Source of the DNA: an uncultured Muribaculaceae bacterium
GTDB taxonomy: Bacteria > Bacteroidota > Bacteroidia > Bacteroidales > Muribaculaceae
Assembly (NCBI GenBank): GCA_910578305.1
Contig: CAJTQH010000012.1
Coordinates: forward strand, 32,919-40,138
Reading direction: 5' to 3'
DNA length: 7,220 bases
Positions 1 through 6,826 of this stretch are shown in pieces. Position numbers and translations under genes: made by a program. The number at the start of each line of letters is the position of its first letter. Within the stretch, counting starts at the first letter, position 1. The notes beneath the pieces were generated by a model, which saw nothing but the letters and a program-made list of their open reading frames with translations, had not been told where the DNA came from and made no database searches.

Positions 1-245
1 ATTTCTGCAAGTTTTTTCTTGCCTTCGGGAGTTGAGGTCATGGAGTCGCAGTACAGACTTGTTTCGTTGAAGAACAAAGAGTGGCTGCCATCGCTGATAA
101 GAGTCATTTTAGTTATCACGGGCTTACTTACGGTGTCGCTTACCGACGGTTTTGTGACCGTATATGACACATTCAGATGATTTTGCCCGGCTATGGCTGA
201 AAAAGCCATGAGGCATAAGGAGAGAAATGATAGACGTAGTTTCAT
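1..245 (-). CDS. GLPGLI-like secreted protein, copy 2, N-terminal part
   Basis: The first 81 codons are visible and the gene runs off the left edge. It begins with a signal peptide (MKLRLSFLSLCLMAFSAIAG, about 1-20). The mature part starts LNVSYTV, like the IEVSYNY of the neighbouring GLPGLI protein. Both then share the order Ser-His-Ser, Phe, Asp-Ser, STPEG (here 54-56, 58-59, 67-68, 71-75). This supports homology and a tandem pair, although the GLPGLI signature itself would lie outside the window. The ATG is 7 bp after the previous stop, so the gene belongs to the same operon. The end of the operon is not seen. Assignment rests on similarity to the neighbour by eye. Confidence 0.78.
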   Translation of the reverse strand, partial: MKLRLSFLSLCLMAFSAIAGQNHLNVSYTVTKPSVSDTVSKPVITKMTLISDGSHSLFFNETSLYCDSMTSTPEGKKKLAE

Positions 246-252
246 AGAGTGT

Positions 253-270
253 TTATTTATAGTCTGTTTC
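253..270. repeat. 18-bp direct repeat, copy A (end of GLPGLI copy 1)
   Basis: The minus-strand sequence GAAACAGACTATAAATAA ends the first GLPGLI gene, encoding ETDYK and the stop. It lies 7 nt before the ATG of the second GLPGLI gene. The identical 18 bp occur at 1060-1077. Similarity extends nine further bases (to 279) with two mismatches. Confidence 0.9.
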
Positions 271-1053
271 AAGAAAGTCGAGGGTCTTGTCGAAGGTCAC
301 ATCTCCTTTTTTTAATTTGACGCTGATGCCGAGCGCGGCGCTGAGACCGGCTTCGGGATTGTCCTCAAATCGGCGCAATGTCTTGAGCATGGATATGCGG
401 TCGGTATTTTCGTAGTGGTCAGCGCCGCGATTTGGTGTGATCTGTCGTGAGGTGGCGTTTATGCCTGTGGCGGTAAACCGATGCTGTCCCGAACTCTCTG
501 ACGCCTCAAGAATCAGTCCGGGCAGCCCTGACAGTTTCCATGGGCCGTCCTGTATGGGGATGTCGGGTGTGAACCATACACTCCAGTGTCGGCCGTGGTA
601 GTCGGCTGTAGCCATGATGCAGTCGTAGCCGAGAATGTTTTTTGTGGAGTCGCACACAGTCCATTCCTGGACTTCGTATGGCTCGGTATAGTGATACATT
701 GATGCAATATTTCCGTCGTACACGTCAAATACTCCGTCCTTATACTTGAACACGTACATCGGCACGCTTCGTTTCGGCACGTCTTTCATATTTCCCGATG
801 CGAATGCGGCCATTTTCATCTGATTATAGGCGTCTGTTCCTTCCGGTGTCGATTCGAGCGAGTCCAGATAGTCGGTTATCGGGTTGTAGAATTTTGAGTG
901 CGACGCGTTGGCGAGCAGTATCATCTGGTGGTTTTGCTCGCTTCCGCGGCGGTGGAAGTGCCTGTAATTGTAGCTTACTTCTATGTCGGCGGTCTGGGCG
1001 AATGCTGCAATACATGCAAGACACAAAGATATGATTGCTGAGATCTTTTTCAT
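253..1053 (-). CDS. GLPGLI family secreted protein, copy 1
   Basis: This 266-residue protein has a signal peptide (about 1-19, AFA|Q). It is placed in the GLPGLI family by the signature GPWKLSGLPGLILEA (170-184). The signature is preceded by the conserved run YDCIMATADYHGRHWSVWFT (143-162) and by IPIQDG. The N-terminal half has VSYNY and SHSKF followed by STPEG (68-72), shared with the next gene. Family members are exported Bacteroidetes proteins of unknown function, often next to TonB-receptor-like genes. Being secreted, it may be a periplasmic or surface partner of the barrel protein (inference). It starts 10 bp after the S41 stop and ends 7 bp before the second GLPGLI gene. The last eight codons (DFLETDYK) are duplicated at the end of the S41 gene. 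No transmembrane segment or lipobox is seen. Confidence 0.92.
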   Translation of the reverse strand: MKKISAIISLCLACIAAFAQTADIEVSYNYRHFHRRGSEQNHQMILLANASHSKFYNPITDYLDSLESTPEGTDAYNQMKMAAFASGNMKDVPKRSVPMYVFKYKDGVFDVYDGNIASMYHYTEPYEVQEWTVCDSTKNILGYDCIMATADYHGRHWSVWFTPDIPIQDGPWKLSGLPGLILEASESSGQHRFTATGINATSRQITPNRGADHYENTDRISMLKTLRRFEDNPEAGLSAALGISVKLKKGDVTFDKTLDFLETDYK

Positions 1054-1059
1054 ATCACA

Positions 1060-1077
1060 TTATTTATAGTCTGTTTC
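1060..1077. repeat. 18-bp direct repeat, copy B (end of S41 gene)
   Basis: This is identical to 253-270 and lies 6 nt before the ATG of the first GLPGLI gene. Here it spans the S41 stop codon, but the S41 gene reads it in a different frame from the one used in copy A. Similarity extends to 1086, and both mismatches there are third-position synonymous changes in the copy A frame. Confidence 0.9.
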
Positions 1078-2734
1078 GAGAAAATCCACTACCTTTCTTT
1101 TTCTTTATCATTTTCAATGCCTTGTCCATTGCCTCTGATGCGGGAACGGCTACGTCGGGAATTGTGCCGTGGATATCGCTTTCGTCGGCACGGAATTGCC
1201 AGAATCGTTTGAATGAAATGGAGCAATACAGTTTGGATACGGGAAGTCGATATCCGAGCACATCGCCGTAACATACATTCATGCCTCCGGTTTCCTCGCC
1301 TATCACTTTGCCTATGCCGCACTCTTTGAATACCCAGGCAAAACTGCCGGCGGATGAGAAGGTTTTGTTCGACGTAAGCAGATACACGTTTCCGTTGTAG
1401 TGCCCTTCCTGTTCGGTCAGCGGTTGTTCGTAATGGTCTTCCGTCATTTCAAAAAATGAAAACATTGGGGCTATGTCCTCGGCACCCATGAGTTTGCGTG
1501 TCAGGGGTGAGATGCGCACAAGTGCCTTATCCATCTGCACAAATGGTTCAGGCGAAATATACCGAAGCAACACATCGCCTACGGTACTGTTGCCTCCGCC
1601 GTTCCATCTCAGATCGATTATCAGATTGCCTATATTCTGATTGCGTAGCTCTCTGAACATGGAGTCGGCAAATGTCTTCATGGCTGACACACCGCTGAAT
1701 TCGCGGAAATCCATCACGGCCACATTGCGGGCCTTGTCGATGGTAAACGAATATGGTTTGCCGGTTCCGGTGTTGGGCAGGGCGGGGCTGCGTCGTTTCA
1801 CTTCATCGACCGGTGTGGCAGGATAGGTCACTGTTTTCGGTTTCTTTTCGCCGGCAGGCAGATATACGATGTCAAACGAGTCGGCCGGATAAAGCATGTG
1901 GCGCAGTGCCGAAAATGAGCCGTCGATTCGCGATAGCTTGAAAGGCTCTTTTTCACCTGCCACGTATGGCAACATCGAATTGATCATATCCACTGCGTCC
2001 ACACCGTTGATGCTTAGTATTTTCGCACCGCGCGGAATAATTGAGTCGAGGCTCGAACGGCACACTATCGACTTATCACTCAGCACATCCACCCAAAACG
2101 GCATACGCTTCAGCTCAGGTGTGAATACGTCCTTATACGGAAATACGAGGTTGGTATGTCCGTCGCCAATCATTGCCACTATCGGAGCCGCTTTTCTGTA
2201 CAACTCCATTGTGCTGATGGAATCGGGCAGCGATTCAATAGCTTTGTTCACCGCTCTGAAGAAATCTTCCTGTCGGCATACGGAAAATATATTGGGATGC
2301 ACTTCGCTCAGACCATACACAAGCGCGTTTATGTCAAACTCGGCCTGCGCCCTGCTGAGCATTCCGCCGGGAGCGCGTTTAAGCATGCGCGGATCGGGGT
2401 TCTTATAAATATTTTCGGATATCCGTGTCACTCTCACCGGAGCTTTTTCGCCGGTGGCCGATTCAATAGTGAAGTCTATTGACTGCCACGTGTCAAGAGT
2501 GATTCTGATAGTGTCGATGTCGGAAGCGAAAACCACTTCTTTCGCTCTGGTGTCGAGAGGGTCGATATCGTCGCCGTACAGCACATTCCATCCTCCGTCA
2601 AGTGCTTTGCCGTCGAGTATCACTGCTACCGGACTAACATTGGTTTTAAGAGTCTTTTTGAGTGTGTCAGCGCTCTGTGCCATTGCTGCTATCGCCACAA
2701 TGCACAGGATGATTGATGAGGTCAGTCGGTTCAT
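1064..2734 (-). CDS. Secreted S41-family (tricorn/CTP-like) serine peptidase
   Basis: This 556-residue protein has a signal peptide (about 1-19, AMA|Q) and an N-terminal beta-rich segment of unknown family (about 30-110). GDGHT (190-194) is the conserved His-containing motif of S41 peptidases. A PDZ-like stretch follows around IPRGAKILSINGVDA (233-247). The core includes LIIDLRWNGGGN (371-382), the nucleophile region TFSSAGSFA (probable Ser461), VIGEETGG (477-484) and HGTIPDVAV (522-530). Where CTP-type enzymes carry a catalytic Lys (GExTxGK), this protein has Met485. It therefore probably uses a His/Ser-type tetrad like the tricorn subgroup, not a Ser-Lys dyad. It likely cleaves peptides or unfolded proteins in the periplasm or at the surface. 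The ATG overlaps the receptor stop (ATGA), suggesting coupled translation. The last residues (GSGFSRNRL) appear frameshifted: in another frame the same DNA encodes DFLETDYK, the C-terminus of the next gene. Confidence 0.9.
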   Translation of the reverse strand: MNRLTSSIILCIVAIAAMAQSADTLKKTLKTNVSPVAVILDGKALDGGWNVLYGDDIDPLDTRAKEVVFASDIDTIRITLDTWQSIDFTIESATGEKAPVRVTRISENIYKNPDPRMLKRAPGGMLSRAQAEFDINALVYGLSEVHPNIFSVCRQEDFFRAVNKAIESLPDSISTMELYRKAAPIVAMIGDGHTNLVFPYKDVFTPELKRMPFWVDVLSDKSIVCRSSLDSIIPRGAKILSINGVDAVDMINSMLPYVAGEKEPFKLSRIDGSFSALRHMLYPADSFDIVYLPAGEKKPKTVTYPATPVDEVKRRSPALPNTGTGKPYSFTIDKARNVAVMDFREFSGVSAMKTFADSMFRELRNQNIGNLIIDLRWNGGGNSTVGDVLLRYISPEPFVQMDKALVRISPLTRKLMGAEDIAPMFSFFEMTEDHYEQPLTEQEGHYNGNVYLLTSNKTFSSAGSFAWVFKECGIGKVIGEETGGMNVCYGDVLGYRLPVSKLYCSISFKRFWQFRADESDIHGTIPDVAVPASEAMDKALKMIKKKKGSGFSRNRL

Positions 2735-5331
2735 TTTCTTAGGGATATTGAGATTAGCAGCTCGCGGCCACGGAGCCAGCGCTGGCTTTCGAAGGAGGTG
2801 AGCTGATTGTATGTGGTGTAGTTGTAGGTGCGCTGATTGAATATGTTGCTGAGCGATGCTGATAATTCCAGCCGTTTGTTGAGCTTGAATATCACTTTAG
2901 TATCGAGCAGAAACACATTTTTGAATTGGTCTGCGGTAAGTTCGTTGCGATAGTGCTCACCGCTGATGTGCCACTCCCATCGTTTGTGTGGTATTATATT
3001 GAGCATAAGTTCATTTTCCATGTTGCCGAGCCACGAGGCGTTTGTGCTATTCATGGTTATGCGGCTCGATGAGAAGTCGAAGCGATAGTCAAACCCGAGC
3101 CATCGGAGGGGTGAGCCGTTGATTTTAACTCCGGCCGACCATGATGTGCCGATTGAGTTGACCGATCGGTTTTCAGAAAACAGATGCGATTCACGTCTGT
3201 TGAACGAGCCGTTGATATTGGCACTGCCGCGCATGAAGTCGAGAGTCTTGCCTATGTTTCCGCCGGTCATGAGCATCTGTCCGTCGCTTTTGGCCGTTGA
3301 GTAGGAATACACGATGTAATCGCCATAGAGCTGTTGGGCCAGAGTATATGGAGTGTGGCTCCACGATTGCATGACGAAGGCGTGGGCAAAGAGTCCGTGG
3401 CGGGTATGCTTGTATGAAATGTTTGCCGACACGTTTTGCGATGTGGAGTTGTAGAAATCGTCGACTCCTCGGCGAAAAGATCGGTAATCGGTCATGATAT
3501 ATCCGGGCTGTATGAGGCTCAGATCCATCGGCGAGCGGCCTGTGCCTCCCTGAGCTCCGAGTGATAAGCGGTTGTTTGGTTTCCAGTTGATGTTTATCGA
3601 CGGAGAGAAATATACCTCGTTGCGGTTGGCGAGTGCGTTGTCAAATGTGTAGTGGGCGAAGCTGACGGGTGCGTTGAGCGATAGATTGACACGCTTCACC
3701 CAATATTCGAGTTTCGGCTTGGCGTATACCGTGAAGTAGTTTGTGTTGAGTACATTAGTTGTCATGCCGGGTATTTCATCAGGCATATCGGGCAATTTTG
3801 TGTTGAGAGAGCGGAAATATCCTTTCACACCGCCTTCCAGGCTGATGGTTATACCTTTGACGGAAAATGCGTATGCGGCGCTTTCATGAGTGTGAAAAGC
3901 GTGATCCTTTACGTGCTGACGCATGAAGTTGTCGTTCATCGACACGGATAGTGTCTGAGGCATGGATTCCCATTCGTTTTTACTGATGAACGTTACGAGG
4001 TGTCGGCCATTGAAGCGCTTGATGAGTTTGAAGTCGTTGCCTGCATAATAGTCTGGAAGCGATGCTGTCTGGTCGTTGGGCAATGAACCTGTTACACCGA
4101 GTCGCACATCATCCCAGTCTATGTTGGTTTTCAGTGTGTTGTTGATAAATGCTGTCTTTTGATTCAGTTCATAGATTATTTTGCCAGACAGGGAGTGTGA
4201 GCGGTCTACGCCGTTGCGGTTTTCGGTCACAACACGGTCGCCGTCATTGAGAAAGTATGTGGTTATATTCGCTGCCTCTGCCGAGATGCGGTTGAACGAG
4301 TAGTCGATCTGAGTCTTTAGCTCACCGCGTCCGAGTTTCCATAGCGCATTGGTGGAAACAAGTACCGATCGGTTGAAAAGTGTGCGTTTGCGGCTGAGAT
4401 TGGGTACTCCGGGGAGCGACACGCCGACATATCGGTTTAGGTCGGTTCCGCGGCGCGAGGCGAAGAAGTCTGTGGCTTGTGCCGACAGGTCTTCGCCTGT
4501 GTTGTTGGTCTTGAATGTGGTGATATTCTGGAAATCGGGCATCACTGCCATTGCAAACATCTCGCTGTCCCACAGTGCTCCGTCGGGTTGCCATGAATAT
4601 CCGCCTCCGGCGTCACCATGGAATGTCCATGTCGCTTTAGCCTTGTTTTTCAGCTTGAGATTGATGGCGGCTTTGTCGGAAAATGATATGCCCGACAGCA
4701 CCTGCATGGGCTGATGGTTTTCCATCACCTCTACCGCTCCGACGTCCTCGTGGCTTATACCGTTGGTGGCTATGCCGTATTTGCCGCCGAGCAGGTCGGA
4801 GCCTTCGATGTATAATTTGTTGATGTCTTCTCCCTGATACTGTATTCGGCCGGAACTCTCCACATTGATGCCCGGCATGCGTTTCAGCACATCGCCTATC
4901 GAGCGGTCTTGTTGCTGTGCGAATCCGCTCACGCTGAACGTTATGGTGTCGCCTTGTTCGCGAATGCGGTCGGCTTTTACCATCACTTCTTTCAGTTCTG
5001 TGGCTCCCGGTTTCATATTCACGGTCACAGGGAGTGATATGCTGTCGAGTGGCAATGACTGTCGGAGAAATCCCATCATCGACACTTCAAGCCGGCAGCC
5101 GGATATAGACGGTATTGTCATGACGAATGCTCCGTCGGCCTTTGACGAAGTGAATTTTTTTATCTTTCCGTCAGAGCCTTTTATCACGACGGAGGCGCCC
5201 GGCAGAGGCTGACTGTCGGAGAGGTCGATCACCGTACCGCTTACGCTTACCTGCGCCATGGTAGTAAGCGCCATGGCACACATTGCTGCGATGCAGGCGA
5301 GGCGAAGGTGTATGTATCGGAAGAGAGGCAT
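2731..5331 (-). CDS. TonB-dependent receptor-like outer-membrane beta-barrel protein with CarboxypepD_reg domain
   Basis: This 866-residue protein begins with a signal peptide (about 1-26, predicted cleavage TTMA|Q). A carboxypeptidase regulatory-like Ig domain follows (about 28-107, VSGTVIDLSDSQPLPGASV onward). After the LKEVMVKADRI linker comes a plug-like domain (about 127-230, with SIGDVLKRMPGINV and NKLYIEGSDLLGG). The remaining 630 or so residues show alternating aromatic beta-strand patterns and end in ELLISISLRK, as in the outer membrane beta-barrel group seen in Bacteroidetes. It should form a ligand-gated pore or receptor in the outer membrane. No SusD-like lipoprotein lies next to it, so it is not a typical SusC glycan importer. 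The substrate is unknown; the adjacent protease and GLPGLI genes make a peptide plausible (inference). It starts 12 bp after the M56 stop. Its stop overlaps the next start by 4 bp (ATGA). Confidence 0.88.
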   Translation of the reverse strand: MPLFRYIHLRLACIAAMCAMALTTMAQVSVSGTVIDLSDSQPLPGASVVIKGSDGKIKKFTSSKADGAFVMTIPSISGCRLEVSMMGFLRQSLPLDSISLPVTVNMKPGATELKEVMVKADRIREQGDTITFSVSGFAQQQDRSIGDVLKRMPGINVESSGRIQYQGEDINKLYIEGSDLLGGKYGIATNGISHEDVGAVEVMENHQPMQVLSGISFSDKAAINLKLKNKAKATWTFHGDAGGGYSWQPDGALWDSEMFAMAVMPDFQNITTFKTNNTGEDLSAQATDFFASRRGTDLNRYVGVSLPGVPNLSRKRTLFNRSVLVSTNALWKLGRGELKTQIDYSFNRISAEAANITTYFLNDGDRVVTENRNGVDRSHSLSGKIIYELNQKTAFINNTLKTNIDWDDVRLGVTGSLPNDQTASLPDYYAGNDFKLIKRFNGRHLVTFISKNEWESMPQTLSVSMNDNFMRQHVKDHAFHTHESAAYAFSVKGITISLEGGVKGYFRSLNTKLPDMPDEIPGMTTNVLNTNYFTVYAKPKLEYWVKRVNLSLNAPVSFAHYTFDNALANRNEVYFSPSININWKPNNRLSLGAQGGTGRSPMDLSLIQPGYIMTDYRSFRRGVDDFYNSTSQNVSANISYKHTRHGLFAHAFVMQSWSHTPYTLAQQLYGDYIVYSYSTAKSDGQMLMTGGNIGKTLDFMRGSANINGSFNRRESHLFSENRSVNSIGTSWSAGVKINGSPLRWLGFDYRFDFSSSRITMNSTNASWLGNMENELMLNIIPHKRWEWHISGEHYRNELTADQFKNVFLLDTKVIFKLNKRLELSASLSNIFNQRTYNYTTYNQLTSFESQRWLRGRELLISISLRK

Positions 5332-5343
5332 GTGTGTAATGGA

Positions 5344-6387
5344 TTATCTCGACGTCATGTCGATTCGGTTGTGTGTCTTGTCGATAGTTATGGCTTTGAT
5401 TTCCTGTGGCTTTATCTCGCTGAGTTCATCGTATGTCACTTGGGCGCCGTCGATGTACATGTCTATCTTCTCCATGTCAGTCTGCTGAGTGTTGATCCTG
5501 GTGATGTTGATCGCGGCTTTCACCATCGGGGTGCCGAGTGTGAGCACACACAAGGCCATTGAGAATGCAAGCGGTATGAACCGCAGATATTGATGGCGCG
5601 ATGTGTTGCGGCTATCCTGCATCATGGCTATGCGTTTTTTCAGTCTGCAAAGATTGAGATTGTTGGCTATTGTGGGAAAGTTCGAGCCGATGGCGCGGTT
5701 GATCAGAAACATCTGGTAGCTACGAGTGTCGCATCCGTGGGCTACGGTGTAGTTGTCGGCCTGATATTCATGCACCGATTTCAGCTCGCGTCTGATTAGC
5801 CAGATGGCAGGATTGTACCAGCATAATATGGCCGTAGCTTGCACGAGCAGCATGTCGAGCGAATGCCGGTAATGTATGTGCCCTGTTTCGTGGGCTATTA
5901 TCAGTTGTCGGTGACTATTAAAGTCGTTTTCGCTTATCACTATCGCGCCGAAGAAGCTGAATGGTGCAATGCGGTCGTTGTCGGTTATATGAACGGTGCG
6001 GCCGCATAGCATTGTGGTGCGTGATCTGTTGATTACGATTAAGATACGCGTCAACTCTACGGCGGTAAGTAGCAATACTGTCGCCGCACCCGTGATCCAC
6101 ACTGCAAACATACGGTGCATGAACGTGGATATGTTGTCGATCGAGTAGTTGTCAAATACGAATATATACGGAGGTTCAGAGTCGCTCAATGTCAGTCCGG
6201 GGTTGTTGAAAATCGGCTCGATGATACATAGCGCTGGATAGAGCAAGAGGCTTATGACTATGATCGACAGCAGCGTTATGCGTCGAGAGGTGAGCCTGTG
6301 GCCTGTGGCCAATGCGGCGCGATAGGCCATCCACAGCAGCAGTAGCGGTATGGATGCGGCACACGAGTATGAGAACAATGTTTCCAT
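5344..6387 (-). CDS. M56-family (BlaR1-type) membrane metallopeptidase, signal transducer
   Basis: This 347-residue protein has hydrophobic membrane segments at about 8-27, 36-56, 93-119 and 271-291. The zinc-peptidase core sits between the third and fourth. HETGH (166-170) gives the HExxH motif, and EYQAD (207-211) gives the downstream Glu ligand and Asp of gluzincins. PFSFFGAIVIS (142-152) is the conserved stretch that precedes the active site in M56 proteins. In BlaR1/MecR1 the cytosolic peptidase domain leads to inactivation of the BlaI partner, here encoded immediately upstream with zero spacing. Unlike BlaR1 there is no penicillin-binding domain after the last membrane helix, only a tail of about 56 residues. 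That tail contains YIDGAQV and IKPQEIKAITIDK, which resemble a TonB-receptor plug segment. The input signal is therefore probably not a beta-lactam. Active-site residues look intact. Confidence 0.92.
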   Translation of the reverse strand: METLFSYSCAASIPLLLLWMAYRAALATGHRLTSRRITLLSIIVISLLLYPALCIIEPIFNNPGLTLSDSEPPYIFVFDNYSIDNISTFMHRMFAVWITGAATVLLLTAVELTRILIVINRSRTTMLCGRTVHITDNDRIAPFSFFGAIVISENDFNSHRQLIIAHETGHIHYRHSLDMLLVQATAILCWYNPAIWLIRRELKSVHEYQADNYTVAHGCDTRSYQMFLINRAIGSNFPTIANNLNLCRLKKRIAMMQDSRNTSRHQYLRFIPLAFSMALCVLTLGTPMVKAAINITRINTQQTDMEKIDMYIDGAQVTYDELSEIKPQEIKAITIDKTHNRIDMTSR

Positions 6388-6765
6388 CTATTGCTTTTTG
6401 TTTTTGTTTTCTACCATGTCGAGCAGTTCGCGGAGCTGCACGGCGTCTATCTGTTCGTCCTCGACCAACTGCGACACCATGGAGAAGCAGTTGTCGAAAT
6501 ATTTCTTTACAATATTGCCGAGAGCTCCTCTGCGATAATCTTTCTTGGGCTGTAGGGCGAAATATTGAAATCCGCCGTTTTTTGTCGGTTCGTGGCCTAC
6601 ATAACCTTTCTTCTCGAGCAGACGCACAAACGACGATACGGTGTTGATGTGCGGTATCGGCTCATCGAAATACTGAAGCAGGTCTTTCACGCAGCATGGC
6701 CCGTGCTGCCATAGCAGCAACATTATTTCCTCTTCTTTATCAGTGAGTTTGATTGGCTTCATCAT
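6388..6765 (-). CDS. blaI: BlaI/MecI/CopY-family transcriptional repressor
   Basis: This 125-residue protein has the usual length and layout of BlaI/MecI repressors. A winged-helix DNA-binding domain covers about residues 4-75, starting with LTDKEEEIMLLLW. The recognition helix is around NTVSSFVRLLEKKGYV (41-56), and the wing is around the GGFQYF segment. A helical dimerisation tail runs over about 80-120. In the family, the repressor binds palindromes at its own promoter and is inactivated when the partner M56 membrane peptidase is triggered. The Asn-Phe bond cleaved in staphylococcal BlaI is not obviously conserved; my alignment by eye puts Gln-Leu (99-100) there. There are two consecutive ATGs and either could be the start. 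No Shine-Dalgarno is visible, which is normal for Bacteroidetes. The stop codon abuts the next gene's ATG (TAGATG), indicating translational coupling. The symbol is a family label; the role in beta-lactam response is not implied. Confidence 0.93.
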   Translation of the reverse strand: MMKPIKLTDKEEEIMLLLWQHGPCCVKDLLQYFDEPIPHINTVSSFVRLLEKKGYVGHEPTKNGGFQYFALQPKKDYRRGALGNIVKKYFDNCFSMVSQLVEDEQIDAVQLRELLDMVENKNKKQ

Positions 6766-6766
6766 T

Positions 6767-6782
6767 AACTAAAAAAATAGTT
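6767..6782. promoter_or_regulatory. Candidate BlaI operator O1, overlapping the transcript leader
   Basis: AACTAAAAAAATAGTT is an inverted repeat (5-bp arms AACTA/TAGTT) with the same outer half-sites and the same 16-bp length as the upstream site. It occupies almost the whole predicted leader between the transcription start and the repressor ATG, 1 bp from the codon. A repressor bound here should block promoter clearance. The inner positions are A-rich instead of symmetric, so affinity may differ from O2. Confidence 0.7.
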
Positions 6783-6789
6783 GACTGGG

Positions 6790-6821
6790 CAAAGGTATGA
6801 CAAAGGATCATATAATCCAAA
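6790..6821 (-). promoter_or_regulatory. Bacteroidetes-type promoter of the blaI-M56 operon
   Basis: On the minus strand, TTTG (6818-6821) is followed after exactly 20 bp by TACCTTTG (6790-6797). This matches the Bacteroides sigma-ABfr consensus of a TTTG-like -33 element and a TAnnTTTG -7 element. The predicted transcription start falls near 6783-6786, giving a leader of only about 20 nt before the repressor start codon. The promoter is flanked on both sides by matching 16-bp palindromes, which suggests direct repression. No other promoter of this quality was noticed in the gaps of the operon. Confidence 0.75.
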
Positions 6822-6826
6822 ATATT

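Noticed and set aside
108..114. TTTAGTT, matching one half of the candidate BlaI operator, inside the left-edge GLPGLI gene.
   Set aside because: The partner half-site AACTAAA is missing at the right distance and the site is within coding sequence; a single 7-mer is expected by chance.
1896..2408. A 170-codon plus-strand open frame opposite the S41 gene.
   Set aside because: It lies entirely antisense to an intact S41 core with recognisable motifs, and its product shows no domain or hydrophobic pattern of its own.
4322..4714. Open frames on both strands inside the receptor gene (90 and 121 codons).
   Set aside because: The receptor frame is continuous and shows barrel-like patterning here; these are shadow frames of GC-balanced coding DNA.
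2731..5331. Reading the barrel protein as a SusC-type glycan importer.
   Set aside because: There is no SusD-like lipoprotein next to it and the neighbours are a protease and GLPGLI proteins. Overall layout fits the broader CarboxypepD_reg/barrel group better.
5344..6387. Reading the M56 protein as a true BlaR1 beta-lactam sensor.
   Set aside because: No penicillin-binding domain (SxxK, SxN, KTG motifs) follows the last membrane segment; the tail is far too short.
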